The notes below the pieces were generated by a model. The model saw only the letters and a program-made list of their open reading frames with translations, made no database searches and was not told the DNA's origin. Shown here piece after piece: positions 56,806-63,915 of a DNA stretch of 64,000 nucleotides. The DNA is from Mycobacterium sp. Root135 (GTDB taxonomy: Bacteria > Actinomycetota > Actinomycetes > Mycobacteriales > Mycobacteriaceae): positions 705,333 through 769,332 of the forward strand of contig NZ_LMEZ01000005.1 of NCBI RefSeq assembly GCF_001426545.1, in the 5' to 3' direction. Both the position numbers and the translations under genes were made by a program. Each line of letters begins with the position of its first letter. Position 1 is the stretch's first letter.

Positions 56806-57282
56806 TTAGCGGGCGAAACCGACCGGTGGACCACGATGCGACAACGACGCAGACAGAAAGCGCAAGGACTGCAAGGGCTGATCGGCACTGACGAACGCGG
56901 TCGACGACGTTGCGGCGACGGGGTGACGGTCAACCCGGGCAGCCACGACGAGCACGCGCGACACCGCGGCGGCAAGACGTCCGCCCGCAGCGATCAGCAC
57001 CGCGCCGACCACGACCGCCGCCAGGTGAGCGGCGAACATCAAAAGTGGCGGCATCCCCTCGGCCGACGGGTGCGAGTGCCCGCCGACGCCGAGCAACGCA
57101 TGCCCCAGCAGTTGTCCGACCGCGAGGACGGCAAGGAGAAGGCGGACGTCGGCGGTGTCCCGGACGGTCGCCACCAGCGATCCGAGGGTTATCGACAGCA
57201 GAGCCAGCAGGGCCGCGGTGGGACTCGGCGGCAGGCCACCGCCCGCGGTCCCGTGCGCGGCAACCGCCAGCGTCGCCGTCAA
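56806..57282 (-). CDS. Small multi-spanning membrane protein (Rv3851-like position)
   Basis: About 158 residues if TTG 57282 is the start; no ATG or GTG is present upstream in frame, and the frame is open back into the next gene. Four hydrophobic segments (for example AALLALLSITLGSLVATV; LLLAVLAVGQLLGHALLGVG; LLMFAAHLAAVVVGAVLI) with His residues in GGHSHPSAEG and AAHLAA that might bind metal. It is 46 bp upstream of ycnI on the same strand and may belong to the copper operon. Start uncertain. Confidence 0.6.
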   Translation of the reverse strand: MTATLAVAAHGTAGGGLPPSPTAALLALLSITLGSLVATVRDTADVRLLLAVLAVGQLLGHALLGVGGHSHPSAEGMPPLLMFAAHLAAVVVGAVLIAAGGRLAAAVSRVLVVAARVDRHPVAATSSTAFVSADQPLQSLRFLSASLSHRGPPVGFAR

Positions 57283-57350
57283 GGCCCCCGCCGCCGCCCC
57301 TGGGACGAGGCGCGCCGCCGGAGGCGTACGTCGGCGGGGCTGGGTACCGA

Positions 57351-58007
57351 TCAGACCACTCCGAGGCGGGCCATCAGGTCCGCGTCGACTCCGTCCAATT
57401 GGTCACTGATCGCAGCGTGTGCGGCCTTGCGACGAGGGGTCGGCATGTTCTCCGCCGCGGTCACGGCCGCCGAGAGGTCCCGCAGCCGATCCGTCACGGC
57501 CGCCACGAACTGCTTGGTCTCGGCGTCCTTCGGCTTCTTCGCCGCCACCTGGGACAGCGTGTGTTCGGCGCCCGCGATGCGAGCCGAGAGCGCTCCACCG
57601 GCTCCGGAGAACTGGCCGATCTGGCTCAGCGAGACACCCAGTCGGTCCGCTCGCCGCTCGTCGACGAAACCACGCGCGGCGACGGAGGCGCGATAGACGA
57701 TCGGCACCACGACAGGGGCCAGCATCCGGGAGATGGTCAACACCCGGCGAATGCGGGACGCCGACAGCAGCCGTCCCTCGTGGACCGCCTTGAGCTGGGT
57801 CTCGGCCACCCGAAGGGCGTTTCGGTCACTGGCCCGCTGTGCCTTGAGACTCGCCTTCATCGCCTTCACCTGACGTCTTCCGTCGGCCTTGATGCGCCGC
57901 GCTTCGTTCTTCGCGGAGAGTCGTGCCTCGAGCTTCGCCTTGGCCTTGATCGCCTTGGCTTCGGCACGCCGAGTAGCCCGGCTCTTGCGCCGTCTGAACA
58001 GGCCCAT
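57351..58007 (-). CDS. Conserved mycobacterial protein (Rv3850-like)
   Basis: 218 residues from ATG 58007, the length I recall for Rv3850. The N-terminal about 90 residues are very basic and coiled-coil-like (RRRKSRATRRAEAKAIKAKAK; RQVKAMKASLKAQ). A hydrophobic stretch (ISRMLAPVVVPIVYRASVAA) and a helical C-terminus (LGVSLSQIGQFSGAGGALS; VAAVTDRLRDLSAAVTAAE) follow. Function unknown; nucleic-acid or membrane binding is plausible from the charge. Confidence 0.82.
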   Translation of the reverse strand: MGLFRRRKSRATRRAEAKAIKAKAKLEARLSAKNEARRIKADGRRQVKAMKASLKAQRASDRNALRVAETQLKAVHEGRLLSASRIRRVLTISRMLAPVVVPIVYRASVAARGFVDERRADRLGVSLSQIGQFSGAGGALSARIAGAEHTLSQVAAKKPKDAETKQFVAAVTDRLRDLSAAVTAAENMPTPRRKAAHAAISDQLDGVDADLMARLGVV

Positions 58008-58248
58008 CCCGGCTGCCTCCCGGTCATTTCGTCGTGATCTGGCGCTCGTGGCTGCGCTGGTGTCGCCAACACTATCGCCGCTCGCGTCGACGTCCCGTTC
58101 CGGCCCCGATCTCCAGACGTGGGTCTCAGAGCGCCAGCAAACGAGAAAGCGTACTCGTGCAAGAATTGCCACTGATCGGCGACACCGATCGGGGGTGCTG
58201 CAGGGGCGTCCCTGCGGAATCGTCAGAGGTCGCGAGGGGTGTTGTCAC

Positions 58249-59274
58249 GTGGCTACGCGAGTGCGCATCGCCGCGGCGGCCTGTCTGATGGTGTCGGGGT
58301 TGTTCGTCAGTGGCGCCGGTGCCGCGCTGGCCCTTGCCGACCCCGATCCAGCTCAGAGCGACGACGGCGGAAGCACGCCGACCGACCCGACTGACGCGGG
58401 CACCCCGGCTGTTTCCACCAAACCCACCGGGCCCTCCGCGGCCGCCACCGCCACGGCCACCCCGAAGGCAAATCCGCCGAAGCCGACGTCCCAGGTCGGC
58501 GACGGCCGAAGCGGCATGCCGCTGGGCGGCACCGGAACCACCCGCACCCCGACGGCTCCCAGCAAAGAGGCCACCCCCACCGGCACGGCGGCGCCGCAAA
58601 CGGAAACCCAGACCGCGCCTACACCCGACGATCAGACGCGCGCGGCGGACGCCGACGAGCCCGAAGAACACCCGGGATGGAAGTGGTGGCCGTGGTGCTG
58701 GCCAACCCCGCCGGGACCCGGCCTTCCACCAGGCAGCGGCAGCAGTACCGGCAACGGAGGTGGCGGCATCCGCAGCGGACTGCCGCCGACCGGCGCCGGC
58801 ATCCCGCGATCGCCGGCGCTACCGATCGTCCCCGTCGATCCCACCGCCGACGTCATCGGCGGATTGGCAACCACCGCAGCACAATTGCCCCTCGCACCGC
58901 TCGCGCTACCCGCCGTCGTTGCCCCGCTCGGCGTCGGAGTCGGAGTCGGCGGGCCGGGAGGACCCGGCGTCGCACCGCGACCCGGGCCAGCGCAGCCCCG
59001 AGCGGGTGCGACGGCGAGTCCGGCTCCGCCACCCCGAGCCCAGGAACAGAACCCGCCCGCCTTCAGCGCGAGCAACGGCACGATGCCCGCGAGCTACCGA
59101 GCCGGCTACGGCGAATACCTGCGCACCGCGAGCATCGGGGACATGGCGGCAGTGGCAGTACCCGGCGTCACGGGCATCCTCGGTCTCACCATCGCGGGAG
59201 GCCTGCTTGGGTTCCGGCAGGCCCGCGCCGGCCAGGCCCTGCGCGCCAATGGCACTGCCAGGTTCACGAGTTGA
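58249..59274 (+). CDS. Secreted/anchored Pro-rich protein with a Trp cluster
   Basis: 341 residues from GTG 58249, 9 bp after GAGGGG. A signal peptide (RIAAAACLMVSGLFVSGAGA then ALALA/DPDP) is followed by low-complexity Thr/Pro/Ala. A striking Trp cluster at about 144-151 is W-K-W-W-P-W-C-W. Gly/Pro-rich stretches follow, and then a conserved-looking end (YRAGYGEYLRTASIGDMAAV) with a hydrophobic helix GVTGILGLTIAGGLLGF. I do not recognise the family. It is 63 bp upstream of the ImmA gene and may be its operon partner. Confidence 0.7.
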   Translation: MATRVRIAAAACLMVSGLFVSGAGAALALADPDPAQSDDGGSTPTDPTDAGTPAVSTKPTGPSAAATATATPKANPPKPTSQVGDGRSGMPLGGTGTTRTPTAPSKEATPTGTAAPQTETQTAPTPDDQTRAADADEPEEHPGWKWWPWCWPTPPGPGLPPGSGSSTGNGGGGIRSGLPPTGAGIPRSPALPIVPVDPTADVIGGLATTAAQLPLAPLALPAVVAPLGVGVGVGGPGGPGVAPRPGPAQPRAGATASPAPPPRAQEQNPPAFSASNGTMPASYRAGYGEYLRTASIGDMAAVAVPGVTGILGLTIAGGLLGFRQARAGQALRANGTARFTS

Positions 59275-59337
59275 TCGAATTCGCCGTGCCTCGGCACGTA
59301 AGGACGGGAATAGTGGACTCATCGAGAGGGGGATCCG

Positions 59338-59829
59338 ATGCCAGCCAGTCGTCGCGTCACGCGCGCCGTCAGTGAGGTTCTCGATCTAGCACCCCGGCGG
59401 GGCGAGGTGTCGCTCGCACGCCTCGTCGATTCGGTGGCGGAAAGCCGCGGCCGACCCATCGAGCTGAAGATGGCGGACCTGCCGTCGGGCGTGTGCGGCC
59501 AGTGGCGGCAGTACGCCGATCGAGACGTCTTCCTGATCCAGCAGGGCCTGCCCGCCGGAGACCGGACCCTTGCGCACGAGCTGGGCCACCTCGTCCTCGG
59601 CCACGAAGGCATCTCCGTGGTCGAAGCGGCCAGGGACCATACCGAATTCGCCAGCTCCGACCTCATCGGCTACATGCTCAACCAACGGACCGGGTGCATG
59701 GGTCCCAGCGGCGAAGACCTCGAGCAGGAGGCCGAGGACTTCGCCGCGCTGCTCATCTATCGGTTGGGTCGACTGCCGTCGGACCGCGCCTCGATCGTGC
59801 AGGTGCGCCTCGGAGAGGCGTTTGGTTGA
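59338..59829 (+). CDS. ImmA/IrrE-type metallopeptidase
   Basis: 163 residues. The zinc motif HELGHLVLGHE lies near residues 80-90, with a third ligand probably in EQEAEDFAALLI, the second conserved helix of the family. Such proteases usually cut or regulate an HTH repressor encoded nearby. It overlaps the membrane-protein gene by 4 bp (TTGA), and espR lies on the opposite strand just after it. Confidence 0.87.
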   Translation: MPASRRVTRAVSEVLDLAPRRGEVSLARLVDSVAESRGRPIELKMADLPSGVCGQWRQYADRDVFLIQQGLPAGDRTLAHELGHLVLGHEGISVVEAARDHTEFASSDLIGYMLNQRTGCMGPSGEDLEQEAEDFAALLIYRLGRLPSDRASIVQVRLGEAFG

Positions 59830-60950
59830 TCATCTGGGTGATCGCCGGTCTCCTCGGATTGGCAACCGGCCTGCGCATCGGCTGGGCACTCGTCAACAAG
59901 CAGTCCCTGGTCAGCGCGGCGATGATCCTCGCCCTCGGCAGCCTCGGACTGGTGGCCGCACTCAACTGGGAGCCTCTGACGCTCCTCATCGACACCCTGG
60001 TCCGCTGGCCCAACGTGTCCACGGTGCTCAGCCAGGTCGCGTTGATCGCCTGCGCCGCCGGCAGCTGCGTGATGATCACGTCGGCCGCCTCTGAGCGCAA
60101 ACCCGCGACGATTCGCCGCATCGCGGTCATCCAGTACGGCATTGCGACCCTCATCGCGGCGCTGACGATGGTGGCGTTCTTCACCTCGCCGCAGCAGCCC
60201 GAGATGGCGCCGCAGGAATTCTTGCGGCGCAACCTGGGGCCCGGTGCGATGACGGCGTCGTGGCTGTTGCCGCTGCTCTACGTCATGCTCGCGTTGACCC
60301 TGGTGGTCTGGGCCGGGGTACGTCACTCGAACCGAACCCGCCGCGGCCGCGCCCTCTTCGTGTTCACCGTCGGCGTCGTGCTCATGGTCCTGGCGAGTGC
60401 GTTCTTCCTGCTGCGCGCCGTTGGCACCACCGACTTCATCGGCGTCGGTGCCGCCGCCACCCTGCTGGGCTGCGCCATGCTCGTCGTGGCCAGCGGATCG
60501 CTGCTGCCCAGCGTCGAGGACTGGTTCGGCGCGCGTCACGAACTGCGGATCATCCAGCCCCTGCTCGACGAGCTGAGTCGACGGCACCCCAACGTCGGCA
60601 TCGGGGTCCGACCACGCGGGCCGCTGCTGTTCCGGGTCGCCGAGCAGATGTCGATGATCTCCGACGCGCTGTACCTCGAGGCCACCCGTGCGCTCGGAGG
60701 TGAGGACGCCGCCGCGTCGACTGACGCCGAGCACCCGGATTCGCCCGACGTCGAGCCGGAAGAACAGGCGCTGCGCATCGCAGAGTGGATCAACGCCGGT
60801 CGGGAAAACCCCGGGGACGCGGCGAATGCCACCTTCCCCGGACCACATTGGCTACGCCAGCCGCCGTCGTATTCGGATCGCGAATGGATCCTCGCGATTG
60901 CCGATCAGTACCGGACGCTCGAGAACAAGGTGAGCGTCGCGTCGAGCTAG
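59826..60950 (+). CDS. MAB_1171c-type membrane protein
   Basis: 374 residues from TTG 59826. Seven hydrophobic segments lie in the first about 225 residues, followed by a soluble tail (ELRIIQPLLDELSRRHPNVG and later EQALRIAEWINAGR). It matches the MAB_1171c putative transporter family, which often follows an ImmA gene in actinobacteria. The arrangement suggests a membrane sensor for the protease. The stop overlaps the convergent espR stop by 4 bp. Confidence 0.8.
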   Translation: MIIWVIAGLLGLATGLRIGWALVNKQSLVSAAMILALGSLGLVAALNWEPLTLLIDTLVRWPNVSTVLSQVALIACAAGSCVMITSAASERKPATIRRIAVIQYGIATLIAALTMVAFFTSPQQPEMAPQEFLRRNLGPGAMTASWLLPLLYVMLALTLVVWAGVRHSNRTRRGRALFVFTVGVVLMVLASAFFLLRAVGTTDFIGVGAAATLLGCAMLVVASGSLLPSVEDWFGARHELRIIQPLLDELSRRHPNVGIGVRPRGPLLFRVAEQMSMISDALYLEATRALGGEDAAASTDAEHPDSPDVEPEEQALRIAEWINAGRENPGDAANATFPGPHWLRQPPSYSDREWILAIADQYRTLENKVSVASS

Positions 60951-61345
60951 TCGTCGAGGTGCTCTTGGCGACGGAGTTCGTCCACCTTCTGGACGATGTC
61001 CTGCTGCGCCTCGGGGGAGAGTCCGACGGTGCGGGCCGCGATGCGGCGGATGCCCTCGTCGCGCATGCTCGCCAGCCAGGTGAGTTCCTTGTCGAGCTTC
61101 TCGTAGTACTCGTCGTCGGTGAAGTAGGCCGGCTTGATGCGGAAGAAGTTGGCCAGGGCCGCCATCGTCGCAACCGAGGGGTTCGTGCGATTGCCCGAAC
61201 GCAACTGGGAGAGGTAAGGCGCGGACATCGTGACGCCTTCAGACTTCAGGGCGGCAATGACTTCAGCCGACGTATGGGGGCCACGTCCCGGGGGGTAGAC
61301 GGTGTCGAATAGGCGGTTCAGCCTGGCGGAAAAAGTCATGCTCAT
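60947..61345 (-). CDS. espR: Nucleoid-associated regulator EspR
   Basis: 132 residues from ATG 61345, with GGAGG 8 bp upstream; same length as M. tuberculosis EspR. The HTH part FDTVYPPGRGPHTSAEVIAA, APYLSQLRSGNRTNPSVATM and AYFTDDEYYEKLDKEL are almost the known sequence. The C-terminal helices (LSPEAQQDIVQKVDELRRQE) dimerise. EspR acts as a global regulator and activates espACD in M. tuberculosis. Notably this window also has an espA-espC-espD-like locus. Confidence 0.95.
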   Translation of the reverse strand: MSMTFSARLNRLFDTVYPPGRGPHTSAEVIAALKSEGVTMSAPYLSQLRSGNRTNPSVATMAALANFFRIKPAYFTDDEYYEKLDKELTWLASMRDEGIRRIAARTVGLSPEAQQDIVQKVDELRRQEHLDD

Positions 61346-61403
61346 CGATCTGTCCTCCACTTAGCGTTACGAGCGGGCGTCCCTTGAGGCGTATTTGCTG
61401 ATC

Positions 61404-61432
61404 ATCGTAGCGAGAGTTGCGCCGACAACCAA
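61404..61432 (-). promoter_or_regulatory. Candidate espR promoter
   Basis: On the minus strand TTGGTT (61432-61427) and TACGAT (61409-61404) are separated by exactly 17 bp, near the SigA consensus. The start of transcription would be near 61397, giving a leader of about 50 nt. Confidence 0.45.
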
Positions 61433-61859
61433 GTGCAAACCACCCTAGAGTCCGTTGCACCCCACGTTACTACCCGTACCTGTGTGCTCTAGCAGCGGTT
61501 ATCTCCTGCCTGGACTGCGCCGAATCCAAGCGCCGCTAAGCCAAAAATAACGCTGGAGTTGTTTTGCCCTGTCTCTCGGCGTGCTCGCTGCCAAATAGCG
61601 GGAGCCCGTATCGGCCTTGAGAAATCGGTTCAGCGCTCGGCTTCGACGACATCGGTAATTTGCTCATGAATTCGACCGCGGATTACGGACGCAGCTACCG
61701 ACGCCGCCTTCGCCCACGTCAGTCCCCGACGTAGGCGAGCTTCCTTCGCGGCAGCGGTCGTCGCGGTGACAGTAGCCAATGGCCGGTTCCGTCGAGACGG
61801 TCGACGAATCGAGTACGCGACGGCCCCGAAGGCCGCCGGCGGGAGCGCTGGGAACCCGG
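61433..61859. other. Intergenic region between espR and the Rv3847-like gene
   Basis: About 430 bp with no convincing gene. Base composition is lower in GC near 61530-61600 (CCAAAAATAACG and TTGTTTTGCC). EspR and other nucleoid proteins bind such tracts, so this may hold the upstream control sites of espR. A minus-strand frame at 61630-61860 continues from the Rv3847-like gene but lacks a start. Confidence 0.4.
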
Positions 61860-62396
61860 TTAGGCCGCCGCAAGCAGCATGGCGAGGACGGCGGTGTCCG
61901 GATGCGTGATCGGGTCGACGCCCACCCTGCTGACCATCGAGGTGATGGTGCCGTCGGACTCGGCCTCCACCCACGCCGCCCGGTGATCGAGACCGAGGTG
62001 CGGCAGGCCGGGGAGTAGGACGCATCCTGACGCCGCACCCGCGCATTCCGGAAGCGACGGCATCGTCTCCGACGGTGGGTGCAACATCAACAATGCGGGC
62101 GGCTGGCGGCGGGCGAAGTAACCCGGCGGGATCGCCCCGTCGCCGACCACGGTGCCCTCGGCGATGACCAGTCCGACGGTGCCCGGCGCCGGCTCGTCGG
62201 GTAGCTCCTCACGCACACCGAAGATCGTCGTGGTGGAGAGCAGACCGGGCAGCGAGGCCACCCGGACCGCGACGATCAACAGCTGTGCCCATTCCTTCGT
62301 CGAGTCCGGCCAGCGGCCCGAGACCACGAAACCCTTGAGTGCTCCACCGGAGTGGAAGGGTGCGACTTCGATGGCTCCATGAGATCCGGTATCCAT
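61860..62396 (-). CDS. Conserved mycobacterial protein (Rv3847-like)
   Basis: 178 residues from ATG 62396. An N-terminal GAIEVAPFHSGGALKGFVVSG and WAQLLIVAVRVASLPGLLSTT lead to a C-terminal PHLGLDHRAAWVEAESDG and VGVDPITHPDTAVLAMLL. There is no signal peptide or obvious enzyme motif. The length and position two genes from espR fit Rv3847, of unknown function. Confidence 0.75.
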   Translation of the reverse strand: MDTGSHGAIEVAPFHSGGALKGFVVSGRWPDSTKEWAQLLIVAVRVASLPGLLSTTTIFGVREELPDEPAPGTVGLVIAEGTVVGDGAIPPGYFARRQPPALLMLHPPSETMPSLPECAGAASGCVLLPGLPHLGLDHRAAWVEAESDGTITSMVSRVGVDPITHPDTAVLAMLLAAA

Positions 62397-62525
62397 CACT
62401 GCCTCCGATCGGTGCGCGTGATTGCCGCCCGACACGGCTGTGGGTCAGTCCCGAAAGCTTGCGGCAGGTAGCAGCTAGCACGCAATAGGACACGAGTGCC
62501 AGTAATGCAACCGAAACCCTCGAGG

Positions 62526-62870
62526 TCAGCGCGGCTGCCGTCCGGCGAACCGCCACACCACGCGGTAGGACCCCTCTGCCCTCACCGGACCGAAGTCGTG
62601 CGAGTCGGAGGCGTACCGCGCTCTCGGGTTGTCCGAGCGCGCCTCAAAAATCGCGCCATGGGACGACGGCTGGACGTCGCCGACCCTCTTGACGAGCCAC
62701 CTGGTCGACTTCGACGGATCGCGGAAGACCCGGATCTGGTCCCGTTTGGGCTCGCGGCCGTCACGAAATCCGACCAACCACCCGCCAGGGCTCAGGGTCG
62801 GGCGCATCGACTCACCGTCGACTCGAAAGATTCGAAGGGGCCAGCCTCGCGGAGCTTGATTGCCGCTCAT
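62526..62870 (-). CDS. sodX: Nickel SOD maturation protease SodX
   Basis: 114 residues from ATG 62870. The S26 peptidase signature VDGESMRPTLSPGGW holds the catalytic Ser near 22, and WLVKRVGDV near 60 holds the general-base Lys. It lacks the membrane helix of leader peptidases, as expected for the cytoplasmic enzyme that trims the SodN leader to free His1. It is divergent from sodN with 22 bp between starts. Confidence 0.88.
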   Translation of the reverse strand: MSGNQAPRGWPLRIFRVDGESMRPTLSPGGWLVGFRDGREPKRDQIRVFRDPSKSTRWLVKRVGDVQPSSHGAIFEARSDNPRARYASDSHDFGPVRAEGSYRVVWRFAGRQPR

Positions 62871-62892
62871 CCCCAAAGGGTAAGTTCAATAC

Positions 62893-63315
62893 ATGCTTCC
62901 TCGACTCTTACCCAACGCAACTCCCGCCCACGCCCACTGCGACCTGTACTGCGGTGTCTACGATCCGGCTCAGGCCAAGATCGAGGCGTTGTCCTGCCTC
63001 AAGACGCTGAAGAAGTTCCACGACTCCGACGACGACCACTTCAGGACGCGCGCCATCATCATCAAGGAGCAGCGTGCCGAAGAGGTCAAGCACCACCTGA
63101 TGGTGTTGTGGGCCGACTTCTTCACCAAGGACCACTTCGAGCAGTTCCCGAACCTGCACCAGCTGTTCTGGGACGGCGTGCACGGCGCGGGCGACGTGAA
63201 GAAGTCGACCGACATCGCCGTCGCCGAGAAGCTGCTCAAGACGATCGACGAGATCTCCGACATCTTCTGGCAGACCGAGAAGTCCAAGGACATGGGCGTG
63301 TACCCACCCGCCTGA
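62893..63315 (+). CDS. sodN: Nickel superoxide dismutase
   Basis: 140 residues. A 14-residue leader (MLPRLLPNATPAHA) precedes the hook HCDLYCGVYDPAQAK. After processing His1, Cys2 and Cys6 would bind nickel. The residue before Cys6 is Tyr, where the family has a cis Pro. The rest is the four-helix bundle (TRAIIIKEQRAEEVKHHLMV; KKSTDIAVAEKLLKTIDEIS). It converts superoxide to O2 and H2O2 in the cytoplasm. Confidence 0.93.
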   Translation: MLPRLLPNATPAHAHCDLYCGVYDPAQAKIEALSCLKTLKKFHDSDDDHFRTRAIIIKEQRAEEVKHHLMVLWADFFTKDHFEQFPNLHQLFWDGVHGAGDVKKSTDIAVAEKLLKTIDEISDIFWQTEKSKDMGVYPPA

Positions 63316-63334
63316 TCACACCCGTCAACCAAGA

Positions 63335-63369
63335 AAGGCCGGCTTCGCGCTTAGCGCGGAGCCGGCCTT
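63335..63369. terminator. Hairpin terminator after sodN
   Basis: AAGGCCGGCTTCGCGC (63335-63350) pairs with GCGCGGAGCCGGCCTT (63354-63369), one mismatch, loop TTA, followed by CTTCTT. It also serves the small gene on the other strand. Confidence 0.85.
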
Positions 63370-63386
63370 CTTCGTGGCCGGGACGG

Positions 63387-63542
63387 TCAGGTCAAGACGA
63401 TGAGCGCGAGCACACCGAGCAGGGCGAGGGCGATCAGTCCCGCGCGCAGGCACGCCATCAAATGGCTGTGGGTGTAGACGTGTGCGGACGTGTGCCATTC
63501 CGACGGCGGGACGGCCCCCGGCCCCAGTGGATGCGATGCCAT
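63387..63542 (-). CDS. Small membrane protein, 51 residues
   Basis: Starts at ATG 63542 with AGGAG 6 bp upstream, a clear site. The product begins MASHPLGPGAVPPSEWH, has a His-rich stretch (HTSAHVYTHSHLM) and ends with one hydrophobic helix (ALALLGVLALIVLT). A short membrane peptide with four His might bind a metal, perhaps nickel given sodN next door, but this is speculation. Family not recognised. Confidence 0.65.
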   Translation of the reverse strand: MASHPLGPGAVPPSEWHTSAHVYTHSHLMACLRAGLIALALLGVLALIVLT

Positions 63543-63591
63543 CAAAAGCTCCTGACCTGCGCGATCAACGTTAATTCTCCAGTGAGATCTG

Positions 63592-63609
63592 TCACAACGT
63601 TGCTTGTGA
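63592..63609. promoter_or_regulatory. Inverted repeat TCACAA-N6-TTGTGA
   Basis: A perfect 6-bp inverted repeat with a 6-bp spacer, 50 bp upstream of the small membrane gene; GATCGCGATC follows. It could be an operator of a dimeric regulator. No regulator is identified. Confidence 0.35.
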
Positions 63610-63625
63610 TCGCGATCATAGCGCC

Positions 63626-63845
63626 TGTGGATCGGCGAGAAAAATTGGCCGCCGCGGTTTTCGTGCGGCGGGAAGGGTGGTTAGCTCGGCGTCGTTTTTC
63701 GCTCGGCGCTGTGGGCCCTGTTGATCGCCGGTGGTCGAGGTCTCGAGTTATCCACAGTCAATTTCCGGTCGCCGACGGATTTGCCGGGTCAGGGGCTTTT
63801 CCATGGCTCGGTCCCTGTGCATGAACCTGTGGAAACTGTGGATAG
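63626..63845. other. Cluster of DnaA-box-like 9-mers
   Basis: TTATCCACA at 63748-63756 is a perfect consensus box. TGTGGATAG at 63837-63845 is one mismatch away on the other strand, TGTGGATCG at 63626-63634 two, and TGTGGAAAC near 63828 two. They lie in the 373-bp gap upstream of the rhodanese-type gene. No dnaA or dnaN gene is near, so this is not oriC itself; titration of DnaA is possible. Confidence 0.4.
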
Positions 63846-63915
63846 GCCTCTGATTGCTGTTCTCGCCATGCCAGCATTGGTGGGGTGAGATTCACGACGA
63901 ACCAAGGAGTGCGCA

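Noticed and set aside
61630..61860. Minus-strand frame after the Rv3847-like gene, ending in RGRIHEQITDVVEAER
   Set aside because: Its end looks protein-like, but there is no ATG or GTG start in the free region and no ribosome site. It could be a gene remnant; evidence too weak.
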